Shown: piece by piece, positions 25,141 through 35,469 of the stretch | Position numbering within the stretch: position 1 is the stretch's first letter | Layout: the number at the start of each line of letters is the position of its first letter | NCBI GenBank assembly: GCA_900473795.1 | Contig: UCMT01000020.1 | Location: 1 to 64,000 of the forward strand | DNA: 64,000 nucleotides | From: Hyphomicrobiales bacterium | GTDB lineage: Bacteria > Pseudomonadota > Alphaproteobacteria > Rhizobiales > Rhizobiaceae | Reading direction: 5' to 3' | The notes under the pieces: model-generated | The model's input: the letters and a program-made list of their open reading frames with translations, nothing else | Databases searched by the model: none | What the model was told of the DNA's origin: nothing | Made by a program: the position numbers and the translations under genes

Positions 25141-28100
25141 ATGAACCTTCAAAATACGCATTCCACGCCTCCGCGCGAAGCTGAGATCAAGCCGATCGAT
25201 TATAACGATTCGATCCGGTCGACCTATTTCACTATCGATGAGCTTCATGAATGCGGCGCCGCCCTGGCCCGCGACGGCGTGGCAAGCCTTCCGGGTTTCT
25301 TCCCGTTCGAGTTCCGTCCACGTCATCGCGAAAACGAACACGAGATTTTCCGCGTCTACAAGGTGACGGCCGCCGACGTCGAAGCCGGCGCCTCGATCAC
25401 CCCCGCCGCGGAGTGGTTGCTCGACAATCATTATCTGGTTGAAGAGTCGATTCAGGAAGTGCGGCGCGATTTTCCGCGCAGGTTCTACCGCCAGCTGCCG
25501 ACGCTGGCCGTTGCCGGTTCGACGATCCCGCGCACCATGGCGCTTGCCTGGCTCTATGTCGCCCACACCCACAGCACGGTATCGCGCGAAAGCCTGACGG
25601 CAATGGTCGCGGGTTTCCAGAATCACGAGACCTTCAAGATCGGTGAACTCTGGGCGCTGCCGTCGATTCTCCGCTTCGTGCTGATCGAGAACCTGCGCCG
25701 CATCGCCATCCGCGTCGATCGTTCGCGGGGCATGCGCAAGAAGGCGAACGACGTCGCCGACCAGATCGTCCGGCTGGGCGATCCGGAGAAGTTCAACTCG
25801 GTGCTTTTGGAAGCCCAGCCGCTGACCGAAGACAATACGTTCGTGACGCAGCTTCTCTATCGCCTGCGCGACGGTTCGCAGACGTCGGGCTACGTGATCA
25901 CCTGGCTCGAAGAGCAGCTGGAAAAGCGCAGCAGCAATGTCGAGGAAGCTCTGGTCGCCGAGCAGAACCGCCTGTCGTCCGGCAATGCGACGATGAGCAA
26001 CATCGTCCGCAGCCTGCGCGAAATCGACGACAACGACTGGGCCGTCTGGTTCGAAAGCGTCAGCAAGCTCGACGATGCCCTGCGCGCGCGCTCGGATTAC
26101 TCGTCGCTCGATTTCGGCTCGCGCAACAAGTACCGCAACACCATCGAAAAACTGGCTCGCCGCTCCGGCTACACCGAGCTTGAAGTCACCCAGATCGCGC
26201 TGGACATGGTCAAGGAGCAGGCCGCCGCTCCGGACGACATCCCGCACGAGCCGAATGTCGGCGGGTTCCTGGTCGGCAAGCAGCGCCGGCTTCTGGAACA
26301 GAGGATCGGCTACCGTCCGACTATCCTGCAAAGCATCATCCGCGTGAGCCGCAAGCTCGATTGGCTTGCGATTGCCGGCCCCAACATCATCCTGACGATC
26401 CTGGCGATGATCGCCGTCTATGTCTTCGTCAGTCCGATGGATATTCCGACCGGGGCAAAGCTGATCATGCTGCTCCTGTTCGCGCTTCCGGCTTCCGAAG
26501 GGGCTGCCGGTCTCTTCAACACGCTGGTCACGCTCTGCGTGACGCCCTCGCGTCTCGTCGGCTACGAGTTTCTCAACGGGATTCCGGAGGATGCGCGCAC
26601 CCTCGTCGTCGTTCCCTGTCTGATCTCCAAGCGCGATCATGTCGATGAGCTCGTGCGCAACATCGAGGTCCACTACCTCGCCAACCCGAAGGGCGAGATC
26701 TATTTCGCGCTGCTGAGCGACTGGGTCGACAGCAAGGTCGAGGAAACCGCCATCGATCTCGACGTGCTCGACTATGCCAAGCGCGAGATCGACATCTTGA
26801 GTGCGCGCTACGCCCATGATGGCCGCACCCGCTTCTACCTCCTGCATCGCCGCCGCCTCTACAATGAGGCTGAAGGCGCCTGGATGGGCTGGGAGCGCAA
26901 GCGCGGCAAGCTGCACGAGTTGAACCTGCTTCTGCGTGGCGACAGCGACACAAGCTTCCTGCCCGGCGCCAATACCGTGCCGGAAAACGTGCAGTACATC
27001 ATGACGCTCGATTCCGACACGCGCCTGATGCGCGATGCGGTGACCAAGCTGGTCGGCAAGCTCTACCATCCGATCAACCGTCCGGTCGTCGATCCGGTTA
27101 CGCAGCAGGTGACTGCCGGTTACGGCATCCTGCAGCCGCGCGTCACCCCGTCGCTGACCACCGGCAACGAAGCCTCGGCGTTCCAGCGCATCTTTTCGGT
27201 CAATCGCGGCATCGACCCTTATGTCTTCACCGTTTCCGACGTCTATCAGGACATCGCCGGCGAGGGCACGTTCACCGGCAAGGGCCTCTACCATATCGAC
27301 GCCTTCGAGGCGGCGCTGAAAGGCAGGATCGAGGAAAACGCGGTTCTCAGCCATGACCTGCTCGAAGGCTCGCTTGCCAAATGTGCGCTGGTGAGCGATG
27401 TCGAACTGGTCGAGGATTTCCCGATCCGCTACGAAGTCGAGATGTCGCGCCAGCATCGCTGGGCGCGCGGCGACTGGCAGCTTCTCCCTTACATGTTCGA
27501 TCTTTCCAACGGCGTCAGCATGCTCGGCCGATGGAAGATGTACGACAATCTGCGCCGCTCGCTGATCCCCTGCGCCTGGCTCGTCGCCTCGGTCATGGGC
27601 TGGTACTACATGCAGCCCACTCAGGCTCTGGTCTGGCAGTTCGTGCTGATCTTCAGCTTGTTCGTCGCGCCGACCCTCTCGCTCATCTCCGGCGTCATGC
27701 CGCGCCGCAACGATATCGTCGCCCGCGCTCATCTGCATGCGGTTCTGTCTGAAATCCAGGCGGCCAATGCTCAGGTCGCGCTGCGCATCGTTTTCATTGC
27801 CCACGCCGCCGCGATGATGGCCGACGCCATCGTGCGCTCCCTCTACCGTACCTTCGTCAGCGGCAAGCTGATGCTCGAATGGCGCACGGCAGCGCAGGTG
27901 CAGAGTTCAGCCAGCGGTACGATCTGGGACTATTACCGCTCGATGTGGACCGCGCCGGCCCTGTCGGTGATCTCGGTGCTGCTTGCGGCCGTCTCCGATA
28001 CCGGTCTTCCCTTCATTGGACTGCCGTTCGCCCTGCTCTGGGCGCTGTCTCCGGCCATTGCCTGGTTCGTCAGCCAGTCGGCCGAGACGGAAGACCAGCT

Positions 28101-31100
28101 GGTGGTGCCGGAAAACGTCGTCGAGGAACTGCGCAAGATCGCGCGCCGGACCTGGCTCTATTTCGAGACGTTCGTCACGGCCGAGCAAAACTTCCTGCCG
28201 CCGGACAATTTCCAGGAAATCCCGCATCCGGTCGTGGCCGAACGGACGTCGCCGACCAACATCGGCGTCTATCTTCTATCCGTCATGTCGGCCCGCGATT
28301 TCGGTTGGATCGGTTTCGAGGAGACCGTCCGGCGCCTGGAAGAAACGGTGGGCACGATCGACCGAATGCCGAAATATCGCGGCCATCTGTTCAACTGGTA
28401 TACGACGAACCCGCTTGAGACGATGGAGCCGAAGTATATTTCGGCTGTCGACAGCGGCAACCTCGCCGGACATCTGATCGCCGTCTCCTCGATGTGCCGC
28501 GAATGGGCCGAAGCGCCGTCAGCGCACGTTCAGGGCAATCTCGACGGTATCGGCGATGTCGCATCGATCCTCTCGGAGGTGCTGGCCGAACTGCCGGATG
28601 ACCGCAAGACCGTGCGGCCGCTGCGGCGGCTGATGGACGAGCGGATCGCCGGCTTCCACAGTGCGTTGCAAGTCGTCAAGCGCGAGCAGGAATTTGCCTC
28701 CATCCGGGTGATCAACCTGGCGGTGCTGGCGCGTGACATCCAGAAGCTGACTGCCAACCTCGACCATGAAGTCCGCAGCGCGCAGAGCGGCGAAGTGACG
28801 AAATGGGCTGGCATTCTCGTCAATACCTGCGAATCCCACATCGCCGACGGCGTCTTCGATCTCAATGCCATCGAGGTGCTGCGCCAGCGGCTGATCGTCG
28901 TGCGCGACAGGGCGCGGGATATCGCCTTCTCCATGGATTTCGGCTTCCTGTTCCGTCCGGAGCGGCGGTTGCTGTCGATCGGGTATCGGGTGAATACGAA
29001 TGAACTGGACGAAGCCTGCTACGACCTGCTCGCCTCGGAAGCTCGACTAACCAGCCTGTTTGCCATCGCCAAGGGCGATTTGCCCACCGAGCATTGGTAC
29101 AAGCTCGGCCGTCCGATCGTGCCGATCGGCGCGCGCGGCGCGCTCGTCTCCTGGTCGGGCTCGATGTTCGAATATCTGATGCCGCCTCTGGTCATGCAGG
29201 AGCGCCAGGGCGGCATCCTCAACCAGACCAACAATCTGATCGTCCGGGAACAGATGAATCACGGCCGTCGCCTCGGCACGCCGTGGGGTATTTCGGAAGC
29301 GGCCTTCAACGCGCGCGACCACGAACTGACCTATCAGTACACCAATTTCGGCGTGCCGACGCTCGGCCTCAAGCGCGGCCTTGGCCAGAATGCCGTCATC
29401 GCGCCCTACGCCTCGATCCTTGCCAGCATGTACGATCCGAAGGCGGCGCTCGCCAATCTGGAGCGGCTGCGCGGCGTCGGTGCGCTTGGCGCCTACGGTT
29501 TCCATGACGCCGTCGATTTCACCCCGACCCGTGTACCGGAAGGCAAGACCTGCGCCGTGGTGCGCAATTATTATGCCCACCACCATGGCATGTCGATCGC
29601 GGCCGTCGCCAACGTCGTCTTCAACGGGCGCCTGCGCGAGTGGTTCCACGCCGATCCGGTCATCGAAGCGGCCGAACTGCTGCTGCAGGAAAAGGCGCCA
29701 CGCGATATTCCGATCATCAACACCAAGAAGGAACCGGAATCGCTCGGCAAGGGCCAGGAAGATCTTCTTCGCCCCGAAATCCGTACCGTCAACAACCCGC
29801 TGATCAAGGATCGCGAGACCGTCTTCCTGTCGAATGGCCACTATTCGGTCATGCTGACGGCGACCGGCAGCGGCTATTCCCGCTGGAACGGCCAGACCGT
29901 AGCCCGCTGGAACGCCGATCCGAGCGAGGATCGCTCCGGCACCTTCATCTTCCTGCGCGACACGGCGACCGGCAACTGGTGGTCGGCAACGGCCGAACCG
30001 CGCCGGGCGGAAGGCGAAAAGGCCATGATCCGCTTCGGCGACGACAAGGCCGAATTCGTCAAGACCGTCGGTGACCTCACCAGCGAGGTCGAATGCATCG
30101 TCGCCACAGAGCACGACGCCGAAGGCCGCCGGGTGATCCTTCTCAACCGAGGCACGGAAGATCGCTTCATCGAGGTGACGTCCTATGCCGAGCCGGTGCT
30201 GACGACCGACGACACCGACAATGCCCATCCGCTCTTTGCCAAGATGTTCCTGCGCACTGAAATCGATCCGAAGGGCGACGTCATCCGCGTCACGCGCAAC
30301 AAGCGCAGCCCCGGCGACCCGGACATGCAGGTGGCTCACCTGGTTGTCGACAATGCCGGCAGCAGCCGCCATACGGAAGCCGAGACGGACAGGCGCCGGT
30401 TCATCGGTACGGGCCGGACGCTCGCCGAGGCGCAGGCCTTTGACGCCGACGCCAAGCTGTCCGGCACGGACGGTTATACGCTCGATCCGATCGTTTCGCT
30501 GCGCCGTATCGTGCGCGTTCCGGCCGGAAAGAAGGTCAGTGTGATCTTCTGGACCATCGCAGCGCCCGGCCGCGAGCAGATCGACAAGGCGGTCGACCGC
30601 TATCGCCATCCGGACAGCTTCAATCACGAGATGATCCACGCCTGGACCCGTTCCCAGGTGCAGATGCGCCATGTCGGCGTGACCTCGCAGGAGGCGGCAA
30701 GCTTCCAGACGCTCGGCCGTTACCTCACCTATCCCGACATGCAATTGCGTGCCGACATCGCCACGGTTCAGGCGGGTCTCGCACCGCAATCGTCGTTGTG
30801 GCCGCTGTCGATTTCCGGCGACTTCCCGATCTTTTCCGTCCGCATCAACGACGACATCGACCTCGGCATTGCGCGTGAGGCCCTGAAGGCGCAGGAATAT
30901 CTGCGCTCGCGCGGCGTCACGGCCGATCTCGTCATCATCAACGAGCGGGCGTCCTCCTACGCGCAGGACATGCAGCACACGCTCGATGCAATGTGCGAAA
31001 ACCTGCGCCTGCGCCTGTCGGATAGCGCGCGCCAGCATATCTTCGCGGTCCGCCGCGATATCATGGAACCGCAGACGTGGTCGGCGCTCTTGTCTGCTTC

Positions 31101-33627
31101 GCGTGCCGTTTTCCACGCCCGCAACGGCAAGATTTCGGATCAGATCTCTCGCGCAGAAACGCTGTTTGCCAAGCCGGTCAAGAAGAGCAAGATCGCCCTG
31201 CCGCTGCTCGCAGCGCCTGCCGCGGACCGGGATGCGGCACCAGCCGAGATCAATGGCGACGGGCTCGATTTCTGGAACGGCTATGGCGGCTTTTCCAGGG
31301 ACGGCCGTGAATATGTGACACGCCTGCGCGGCGGCGAAGCAACGCCGCAACCGTGGATCAATGTCATTTCCAACGAAAGCTTCGGCTTCCATGTGGCGGC
31401 GGAAGGCGCTGCCTTCACCTGGGGTCGCAATTCGCGCGACTACCAGCTGACGCCCTGGACCAACGATCCGGTGATCAACCGGCCGGGTGAAGCGATCTTC
31501 GTAAGAGACATGGACAGCGGTGCCGTGCTCTCACCCTACGCCGCCCTGTCGCGGCGCAAGTCCGTGCTCTTCGAAACCCGGCATGGTCTCGGCTATTCTG
31601 TTTTCAACAGCGTCCAGGACGGATTGGAGATCGAGGTCAGCCAGGCGGTTCACCGCAAGGCGCCGGTGAAATACTGGCGGATGCGGTTGAAGAACCACAC
31701 CGGCGAAGCGCGAAACCTCAAGGTCTACGGCTATGCCGAATGGCTGCTCGGCAACAATCGCGGCAAGACGGCACCGTTCATCCTGTCGCATCGCGACGAG
31801 GCAAGTGGAGCGGTGCTCGCGACCAACCCCTACAGCATCGACTATTCCGGCCGCACGGCTTTCCTGGCGGCGAGCGAAATGCCGGTGGGCTTCACGGCGA
31901 GCCGCCGCGACTTCATCGGCCTCGCCGGCAGCATCTACGCGCCGAAGGCGGTGCTTGACGGTACCTCCCTGTCAGGCGTGATCGACGCGGATGGCGATCC
32001 CTGTGCAGCGCTCGTTCTCGACGTGGTGCTGGAGCCGGGTGCGAGCCGCGAGCTGACCTTCTACATGGGCGACGCCGACAATGCCGGTCAGGCGCTCGAA
32101 CATCTTGAAACGGCGCGCAGCACGCCATTCGAAACCGTCCTTGAGGCGTCCAACAGCTTCTGGCGGGATTTCACCGGCGTTCTCCAGGTCGATACGCCGG
32201 ACAAGGCGTTCAACAACATGGTCAATGCCTGGCTGCCCTATCAGAGCCTCGGCTGCCGTATCCTGGCGCGTTCGGCCTTCTACCAGGCCAGCGGTGCCTT
32301 CGGCTTCCGCGACCAGCTGCAGGATACGCTTGCGTTCATCGTCCACCGTCCGGAGTTGGCGCGGGCTCAGATCCTCAACGCCGCGGCGCGGCAGTTCCCG
32401 GAAGGCGACGTCCTCCATTGGTGGCTGCCGGGCAATGGTTCGGGTGTCCGCACGATGATCTCCGACGATGTCGTCTGGCTCGGCCATGCCGTGCAGTATT
32501 ATTGCAATGTGACAGGTACCAAGGACATTCTCGACGAGCCGATCGCCTTCATCGAGGGGCCTCCCCTGGAAGCCGGCCAGCACGACAGCTTCTTCCAGCC
32601 GCTGGTGTCCGAGCGGCGTGCAACGCTCTATGAGCACTGCGCGCTGGCACTCGATCTGGCGATTGCCCGCAAGGGAGAAAACGGCTTGCCGTTGATCCTC
32701 GGCGGCGACTGGAACGACGGCATGAACCGGGTCGGCATCGAGGGGCGCGGCACCAGCGTCTGGCTCGGCTGGTTCCTTGCGGCCACCCTGCGCTCCTTCA
32801 CCGAGATCGCGCGCGAACGCGGCGATACGAAGCGGGTTGCTGCCTGGGAAATCCATCTGGCCAGTCTCAAGCAGGCACTGGAGACCGCCGGCTGGGATGG
32901 TGGATACTATCGCCGGGGCTACTACGACGATGGGGCGCCGCTCGGCTCTGCCAATGGCAAGGAATGCCGCATCGATTCGATCGCTCAATCCTGGAGCGTT
33001 CTGTCGGGCGAAGGCGATCCGGCTCGCTCGGCGCAGGCCATGGACGCCGTGCTGGCCGAACTTGCGGATGCCGACCACCAGATCATCCGACTGTTCACGC
33101 CGCCGCTTTCCGAGACGGCGCAGGATCCGGGCTATATCAAGGGCTATCCGCCCGGCGTCCGCGAAAATGGCGGGCAATATACCCATGCGGCAACCTGGGT
33201 CGTACTGGCGCTTGCAGCGCAAAACCGCACGGAAGACGCATGGCGCGCTTTCGAGATGCTCAATCCGGTCAACCATTCCAAGGATCGCGACAGCGCCGAT
33301 CACTATCGCGTCGAACCCTATGTGGTCGCTGCCGATATTTATGGCGACGGCGCTCTGACCGGGCGCGGCGGCTGGACCTGGTATACCGGTTCGGCGGCCT
33401 GGCTCTATCGAGCAGCAGTCGAAGGCATTCTCGGCATTCGCCGACAGGGCGGGACGCTGACGGTTCGCCCGGTCCTGCCGAAAGCCTGGGATGGTTTCTC
33501 GGCGACGCTGACCATCGACGGCAAGACGCATGTAATTTCTGTGACGAAAGATGCGGAAAGCGGCGAGCCGATCGTCAGCGTCAATAAAACTGTCACAAAA
33601 AACGCGCATGAAAGCGTTTTAGTGTAG
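25141..33627 (+). CDS. ndvB: Cyclic beta-1,2-glucan synthase NdvB/ChvB
   Basis: A 2,828-residue inner membrane enzyme that initiates, elongates, length-controls and cyclises beta-1,2-glucan from UDP-glucose, needed for osmoadaptation and for nodule invasion or virulence in relatives. Helices lie at about residues 408-434, 441-467, 815-855 and 937-980. The glycosyltransferase domain between the first and second pairs has the DxD-type TLDSDTRLM (about 620) and RQHRWARGDWQ (about 769). A glucoamylase-like region (about 1220-1500, HHHGMSIAAVAN) and a C-terminal GH94 phosphorylase-type domain with GGDWNDGMNRVG (about 2520) set chain length. ATG 25141 matches the family length of about 2,830; a GTG at 25045 would add 32 residues. 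Confidence 0.97.
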   Translation: MNLQNTHSTPPREAEIKPIDYNDSIRSTYFTIDELHECGAALARDGVASLPGFFPFEFRPRHRENEHEIFRVYKVTAADVEAGASITPAAEWLLDNHYLVEESIQEVRRDFPRRFYRQLPTLAVAGSTIPRTMALAWLYVAHTHSTVSRESLTAMVAGFQNHETFKIGELWALPSILRFVLIENLRRIAIRVDRSRGMRKKANDVADQIVRLGDPEKFNSVLLEAQPLTEDNTFVTQLLYRLRDGSQTSGYVITWLEEQLEKRSSNVEEALVAEQNRLSSGNATMSNIVRSLREIDDNDWAVWFESVSKLDDALRARSDYSSLDFGSRNKYRNTIEKLARRSGYTELEVTQIALDMVKEQAAAPDDIPHEPNVGGFLVGKQRRLLEQRIGYRPTILQSIIRVSRKLDWLAIAGPNIILTILAMIAVYVFVSPMDIPTGAKLIMLLLFALPASEGAAGLFNTLVTLCVTPSRLVGYEFLNGIPEDARTLVVVPCLISKRDHVDELVRNIEVHYLANPKGEIYFALLSDWVDSKVEETAIDLDVLDYAKREIDILSARYAHDGRTRFYLLHRRRLYNEAEGAWMGWERKRGKLHELNLLLRGDSDTSFLPGANTVPENVQYIMTLDSDTRLMRDAVTKLVGKLYHPINRPVVDPVTQQVTAGYGILQPRVTPSLTTGNEASAFQRIFSVNRGIDPYVFTVSDVYQDIAGEGTFTGKGLYHIDAFEAALKGRIEENAVLSHDLLEGSLAKCALVSDVELVEDFPIRYEVEMSRQHRWARGDWQLLPYMFDLSNGVSMLGRWKMYDNLRRSLIPCAWLVASVMGWYYMQPTQALVWQFVLIFSLFVAPTLSLISGVMPRRNDIVARAHLHAVLSEIQAANAQVALRIVFIAHAAAMMADAIVRSLYRTFVSGKLMLEWRTAAQVQSSASGTIWDYYRSMWTAPALSVISVLLAAVSDTGLPFIGLPFALLWALSPAIAWFVSQSAETEDQLVVPENVVEELRKIARRTWLYFETFVTAEQNFLPPDNFQEIPHPVVAERTSPTNIGVYLLSVMSARDFGWIGFEETVRRLEETVGTIDRMPKYRGHLFNWYTTNPLETMEPKYISAVDSGNLAGHLIAVSSMCREWAEAPSAHVQGNLDGIGDVASILSEVLAELPDDRKTVRPLRRLMDERIAGFHSALQVVKREQEFASIRVINLAVLARDIQKLTANLDHEVRSAQSGEVTKWAGILVNTCESHIADGVFDLNAIEVLRQRLIVVRDRARDIAFSMDFGFLFRPERRLLSIGYRVNTNELDEACYDLLASEARLTSLFAIAKGDLPTEHWYKLGRPIVPIGARGALVSWSGSMFEYLMPPLVMQERQGGILNQTNNLIVREQMNHGRRLGTPWGISEAAFNARDHELTYQYTNFGVPTLGLKRGLGQNAVIAPYASILASMYDPKAALANLERLRGVGALGAYGFHDAVDFTPTRVPEGKTCAVVRNYYAHHHGMSIAAVANVVFNGRLREWFHADPVIEAAELLLQEKAPRDIPIINTKKEPESLGKGQEDLLRPEIRTVNNPLIKDRETVFLSNGHYSVMLTATGSGYSRWNGQTVARWNADPSEDRSGTFIFLRDTATGNWWSATAEPRRAEGEKAMIRFGDDKAEFVKTVGDLTSEVECIVATEHDAEGRRVILLNRGTEDRFIEVTSYAEPVLTTDDTDNAHPLFAKMFLRTEIDPKGDVIRVTRNKRSPGDPDMQVAHLVVDNAGSSRHTEAETDRRRFIGTGRTLAEAQAFDADAKLSGTDGYTLDPIVSLRRIVRVPAGKKVSVIFWTIAAPGREQIDKAVDRYRHPDSFNHEMIHAWTRSQVQMRHVGVTSQEAASFQTLGRYLTYPDMQLRADIATVQAGLAPQSSLWPLSISGDFPIFSVRINDDIDLGIAREALKAQEYLRSRGVTADLVIINERASSYAQDMQHTLDAMCENLRLRLSDSARQHIFAVRRDIMEPQTWSALLSASRAVFHARNGKISDQISRAETLFAKPVKKSKIALPLLAAPAADRDAAPAEINGDGLDFWNGYGGFSRDGREYVTRLRGGEATPQPWINVISNESFGFHVAAEGAAFTWGRNSRDYQLTPWTNDPVINRPGEAIFVRDMDSGAVLSPYAALSRRKSVLFETRHGLGYSVFNSVQDGLEIEVSQAVHRKAPVKYWRMRLKNHTGEARNLKVYGYAEWLLGNNRGKTAPFILSHRDEASGAVLATNPYSIDYSGRTAFLAASEMPVGFTASRRDFIGLAGSIYAPKAVLDGTSLSGVIDADGDPCAALVLDVVLEPGASRELTFYMGDADNAGQALEHLETARSTPFETVLEASNSFWRDFTGVLQVDTPDKAFNNMVNAWLPYQSLGCRILARSAFYQASGAFGFRDQLQDTLAFIVHRPELARAQILNAAARQFPEGDVLHWWLPGNGSGVRTMISDDVVWLGHAVQYYCNVTGTKDILDEPIAFIEGPPLEAGQHDSFFQPLVSERRATLYEHCALALDLAIARKGENGLPLILGGDWNDGMNRVGIEGRGTSVWLGWFLAATLRSFTEIARERGDTKRVAAWEIHLASLKQALETAGWDGGYYRRGYYDDGAPLGSANGKECRIDSIAQSWSVLSGEGDPARSAQAMDAVLAELADADHQIIRLFTPPLSETAQDPGYIKGYPPGVRENGGQYTHAATWVVLALAAQNRTEDAWRAFEMLNPVNHSKDRDSADHYRVEPYVVAADIYGDGALTGRGGWTWYTGSAAWLYRAAVEGILGIRRQGGTLTVRPVLPKAWDGFSATLTIDGKTHVISVTKDAESGEPIVSVNKTVTKNAHESVLV

Positions 33628-33651
33628 CTGCCGGCGCTTCGTCGGACGTGC

Positions 33652-33690
33652 AGCCGGCTTTGCACCACAAGTTGCAAAGCCGGCTTCGTT
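33652..33690 (+). terminator. Terminator hairpin after ndvB
   Basis: AGCCGGCTTTGCA (33652-33664) pairs with TGCAAAGCCGGCT (33673-33685), a perfect 13-bp stem, followed by TCGTT. It lies 25 bases after the ndvB stop and would separate ndvB from the acyltransferase gene. Confidence 0.7.
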
Positions 33691-33757
33691 CTGATTGCCG
33701 GCAGTCGTATTGCGTCAAGGGGGCAGGGGGCACTGAACTCGGACGAGAACATTCTGA

Positions 33758-34921
33758 ATGCTTCAAAAACTGCAATTCGAACCGTCTGCCGATGACGGAC
33801 AGACCGGAACGAAGCGATCCATCCCTCCCGAGCGTGACACCCGCCTCGACGTGTTTCGCGCGCTTTGCCTCATCACCATCTTCGTCAATCATGTGCCGGG
33901 GCAATATCTCGAATATCTGACGACGAAGAACTTCGGCTTCTCCGATTCGGCGGAAGCCTTCGTGCTGATCTCGGGGCTTTCGGCGGGGCTCGCCTATGGG
34001 CGGAAATTCAACGTCGGCAATCGCCTCGCGCTCAGCCTGAAGATCTGGCGCCGGGCGTTCACGCTCTATGTCGCGCATATCATGACCAGTATCATAACGC
34101 TGGCGATCTTCGCCGGCGGGGCGCTCTATTTCGGCCGGCAGGATCTGATCAGCGAGATCAATATTCGCCCGCTGGTCGATCACACGGAACAGGGCTTCGT
34201 TGCGATGGTCCTGCTGGGTCACCAGTTGGGCTACAACAACATCCTGTCGATGTATGCGGTCGTCTTCCTGCTCTTGCCGGGCATGCTCTGGCTCCATGGC
34301 CGCAGCCCCTTGCTGTTGTTCGTGGCATCCGCGGCCCTCTGGCTCGCCGCCGGCATCTTCATGATCGTGCCGATCAATTTCCTCGATGAAGGCTACTGGT
34401 TCCTCAATCCCTGGTCCTGGCAGTTCCTGTTTGTCATCGGCATGATCTGCATGATGCGCTCGCGCGCCGGCAAGCGCCTGCCGCGCCACCCGCTGCTCGT
34501 CGCCCTGTCCGCTGGCTACGTGACGCTGTCGTTCTTCTGGGTGGTGTTCTCCTGGTGGAACATCGATTTTTCCTACGGCCTGCCTGCCGTGCTGACGGGC
34601 TTCGACAAGACCTTCCTGTCGCTGACGCGTCTGCTGCATGTTCTGGCGCTTGCCTATCTGCTGGCGGTCTTTCCCGTTTTCAGCCGGATGGCGCGGCTGC
34701 GCGTCGATCATCCGCTGGTGATGATCGGCCGTCATTCTCTACCGGTCTTCATCCTTGGCACGATCCTAGCCATGGCGGGGCAGGTGCTTCTGTTCGTCAC
34801 GGGGCGTGACCTGCTCTGGGGCTCGCTGTTCGTCATCGTCGGCATAGGGCTCCATTTCGCCTATGCGCGTTATCTCGATTGGCTCGGCGGCCTCGCCCGG
34901 CCCGAGACGGTCAGGGCCTGA
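33758..34921 (+). CDS. opgC: OpgC-family membrane protein, probable glucan succinyltransferase
   Basis: A 387-residue polytopic membrane protein with about ten predicted helices. The N-terminal RDTRLDVFRALCLITIFVNH and GFSDSAEAFVLISGLSAG match the OpgC family of acyltransferase-3-like proteins, with the conserved Arg-His pair. In Rhodobacter and Brucella, OpgC-type proteins add succinyl groups to periplasmic glucans. Its place directly downstream of ndvB supports decoration of cyclic beta-1,2-glucan, giving it negative charge. No strong ribosome site precedes the ATG. Succinyl specificity is inferred from the family. Confidence 0.85.
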   Translation: MLQKLQFEPSADDGQTGTKRSIPPERDTRLDVFRALCLITIFVNHVPGQYLEYLTTKNFGFSDSAEAFVLISGLSAGLAYGRKFNVGNRLALSLKIWRRAFTLYVAHIMTSIITLAIFAGGALYFGRQDLISEINIRPLVDHTEQGFVAMVLLGHQLGYNNILSMYAVVFLLLPGMLWLHGRSPLLLFVASAALWLAAGIFMIVPINFLDEGYWFLNPWSWQFLFVIGMICMMRSRAGKRLPRHPLLVALSAGYVTLSFFWVVFSWWNIDFSYGLPAVLTGFDKTFLSLTRLLHVLALAYLLAVFPVFSRMARLRVDHPLVMIGRHSLPVFILGTILAMAGQVLLFVTGRDLLWGSLFVIVGIGLHFAYARYLDWLGGLARPETVRA

Positions 34922-35062
34922 CGAGCGTCCTGCCGTCGCTCTCGATTGTCAGGGAAATTCTCGGCCGGGCGTGCTGGCAGATTTTCGCCCGCCTGACATT
35001 TGCCGCGGCTGGAACGTGGCGGCGCGTAGCACTCCATGAGCGTCTCGTAGATTTGCCGGCAC

Positions 35063-35360
35063 CCACACTTTCTCCATGAGAAAAGACGCGAGCAGTGACG
35101 CCTCTGGTTCCAGGCTGCGGGCGTCGTTGGCAGTATGGAGCGCGGAGCGGTCTATACGGATGGCTTGATTTTGCAGGCTGCGCGGCACGGGCAGGGCATG
35201 GCGCTTGCTGGTGAATTCTTCACCCGGGAGGAGATCGCGACGGGCAATCTCATTCCGCTATCCGACATTTCCGTACCTTGCGGCTCGGTTCGTGGCGCGC
35301 CGTTTCGACAGGCTGCCGGGACCGGCCGCGACTTTTATCGAGTGGTTGACGGCAAACCTG
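35063..35360 (+). pseudogene. LysR-regulator remnant (C-terminal part, frameshifted)
   Basis: The + strand encodes a decayed effector domain of a GcvA-like LysR regulator. HFLHEKRREQ is followed by an in-frame TGA at 35096-35098, where a Trp would be expected, then RLWFQAAGVVGS and DGLILQAARHGQGMALAGEF. After LIPLSDI the frame shifts (about 35265-35285), and the other frame continues DRLPGPAATFIEWLTANL, the usual end of such proteins. The N-terminal DNA-binding half is missing. No start or ribosome site is visible. It is a genuine relic, with at least one stop and one frameshift, between opgC and ndvA. Confidence 0.75.
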
Positions 35361-35411
35361 ACCTCTTCGCAAATGACCCGGGCGAACCGAGGATGTGTTT
35401 GCCGCGGCCAT

Positions 35412-35445
35412 AAAAAATCCCCCCATGGCGGCGCCATGAGGGGAG
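35412..35445 (-). terminator. ndvA: Rho-independent terminator of ndvA
   Basis: Read on the minus strand, CCCCTCATGGC and GCCATGGGGGG form a stem around GCC, followed by ATTTTTTA. It lies 25 bases beyond the ndvA stop. This is a textbook intrinsic terminator. Confidence 0.85.
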
Positions 35446-35469
35446 ACGTGGAAGCGCATGCCGCGTCGG

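Noticed and set aside
24910..27804. Open frame of 964 codons on the minus strand over the start of ndvB
   Set aside because: ndvB on the other strand has a well conserved product over the whole stretch. The long antisense frame follows from strong third-position GC bias.
29047..31392. Open frame of 781 codons on the minus strand inside ndvB
   Set aside because: Same cause: a shadow of the conserved glucan synthase.
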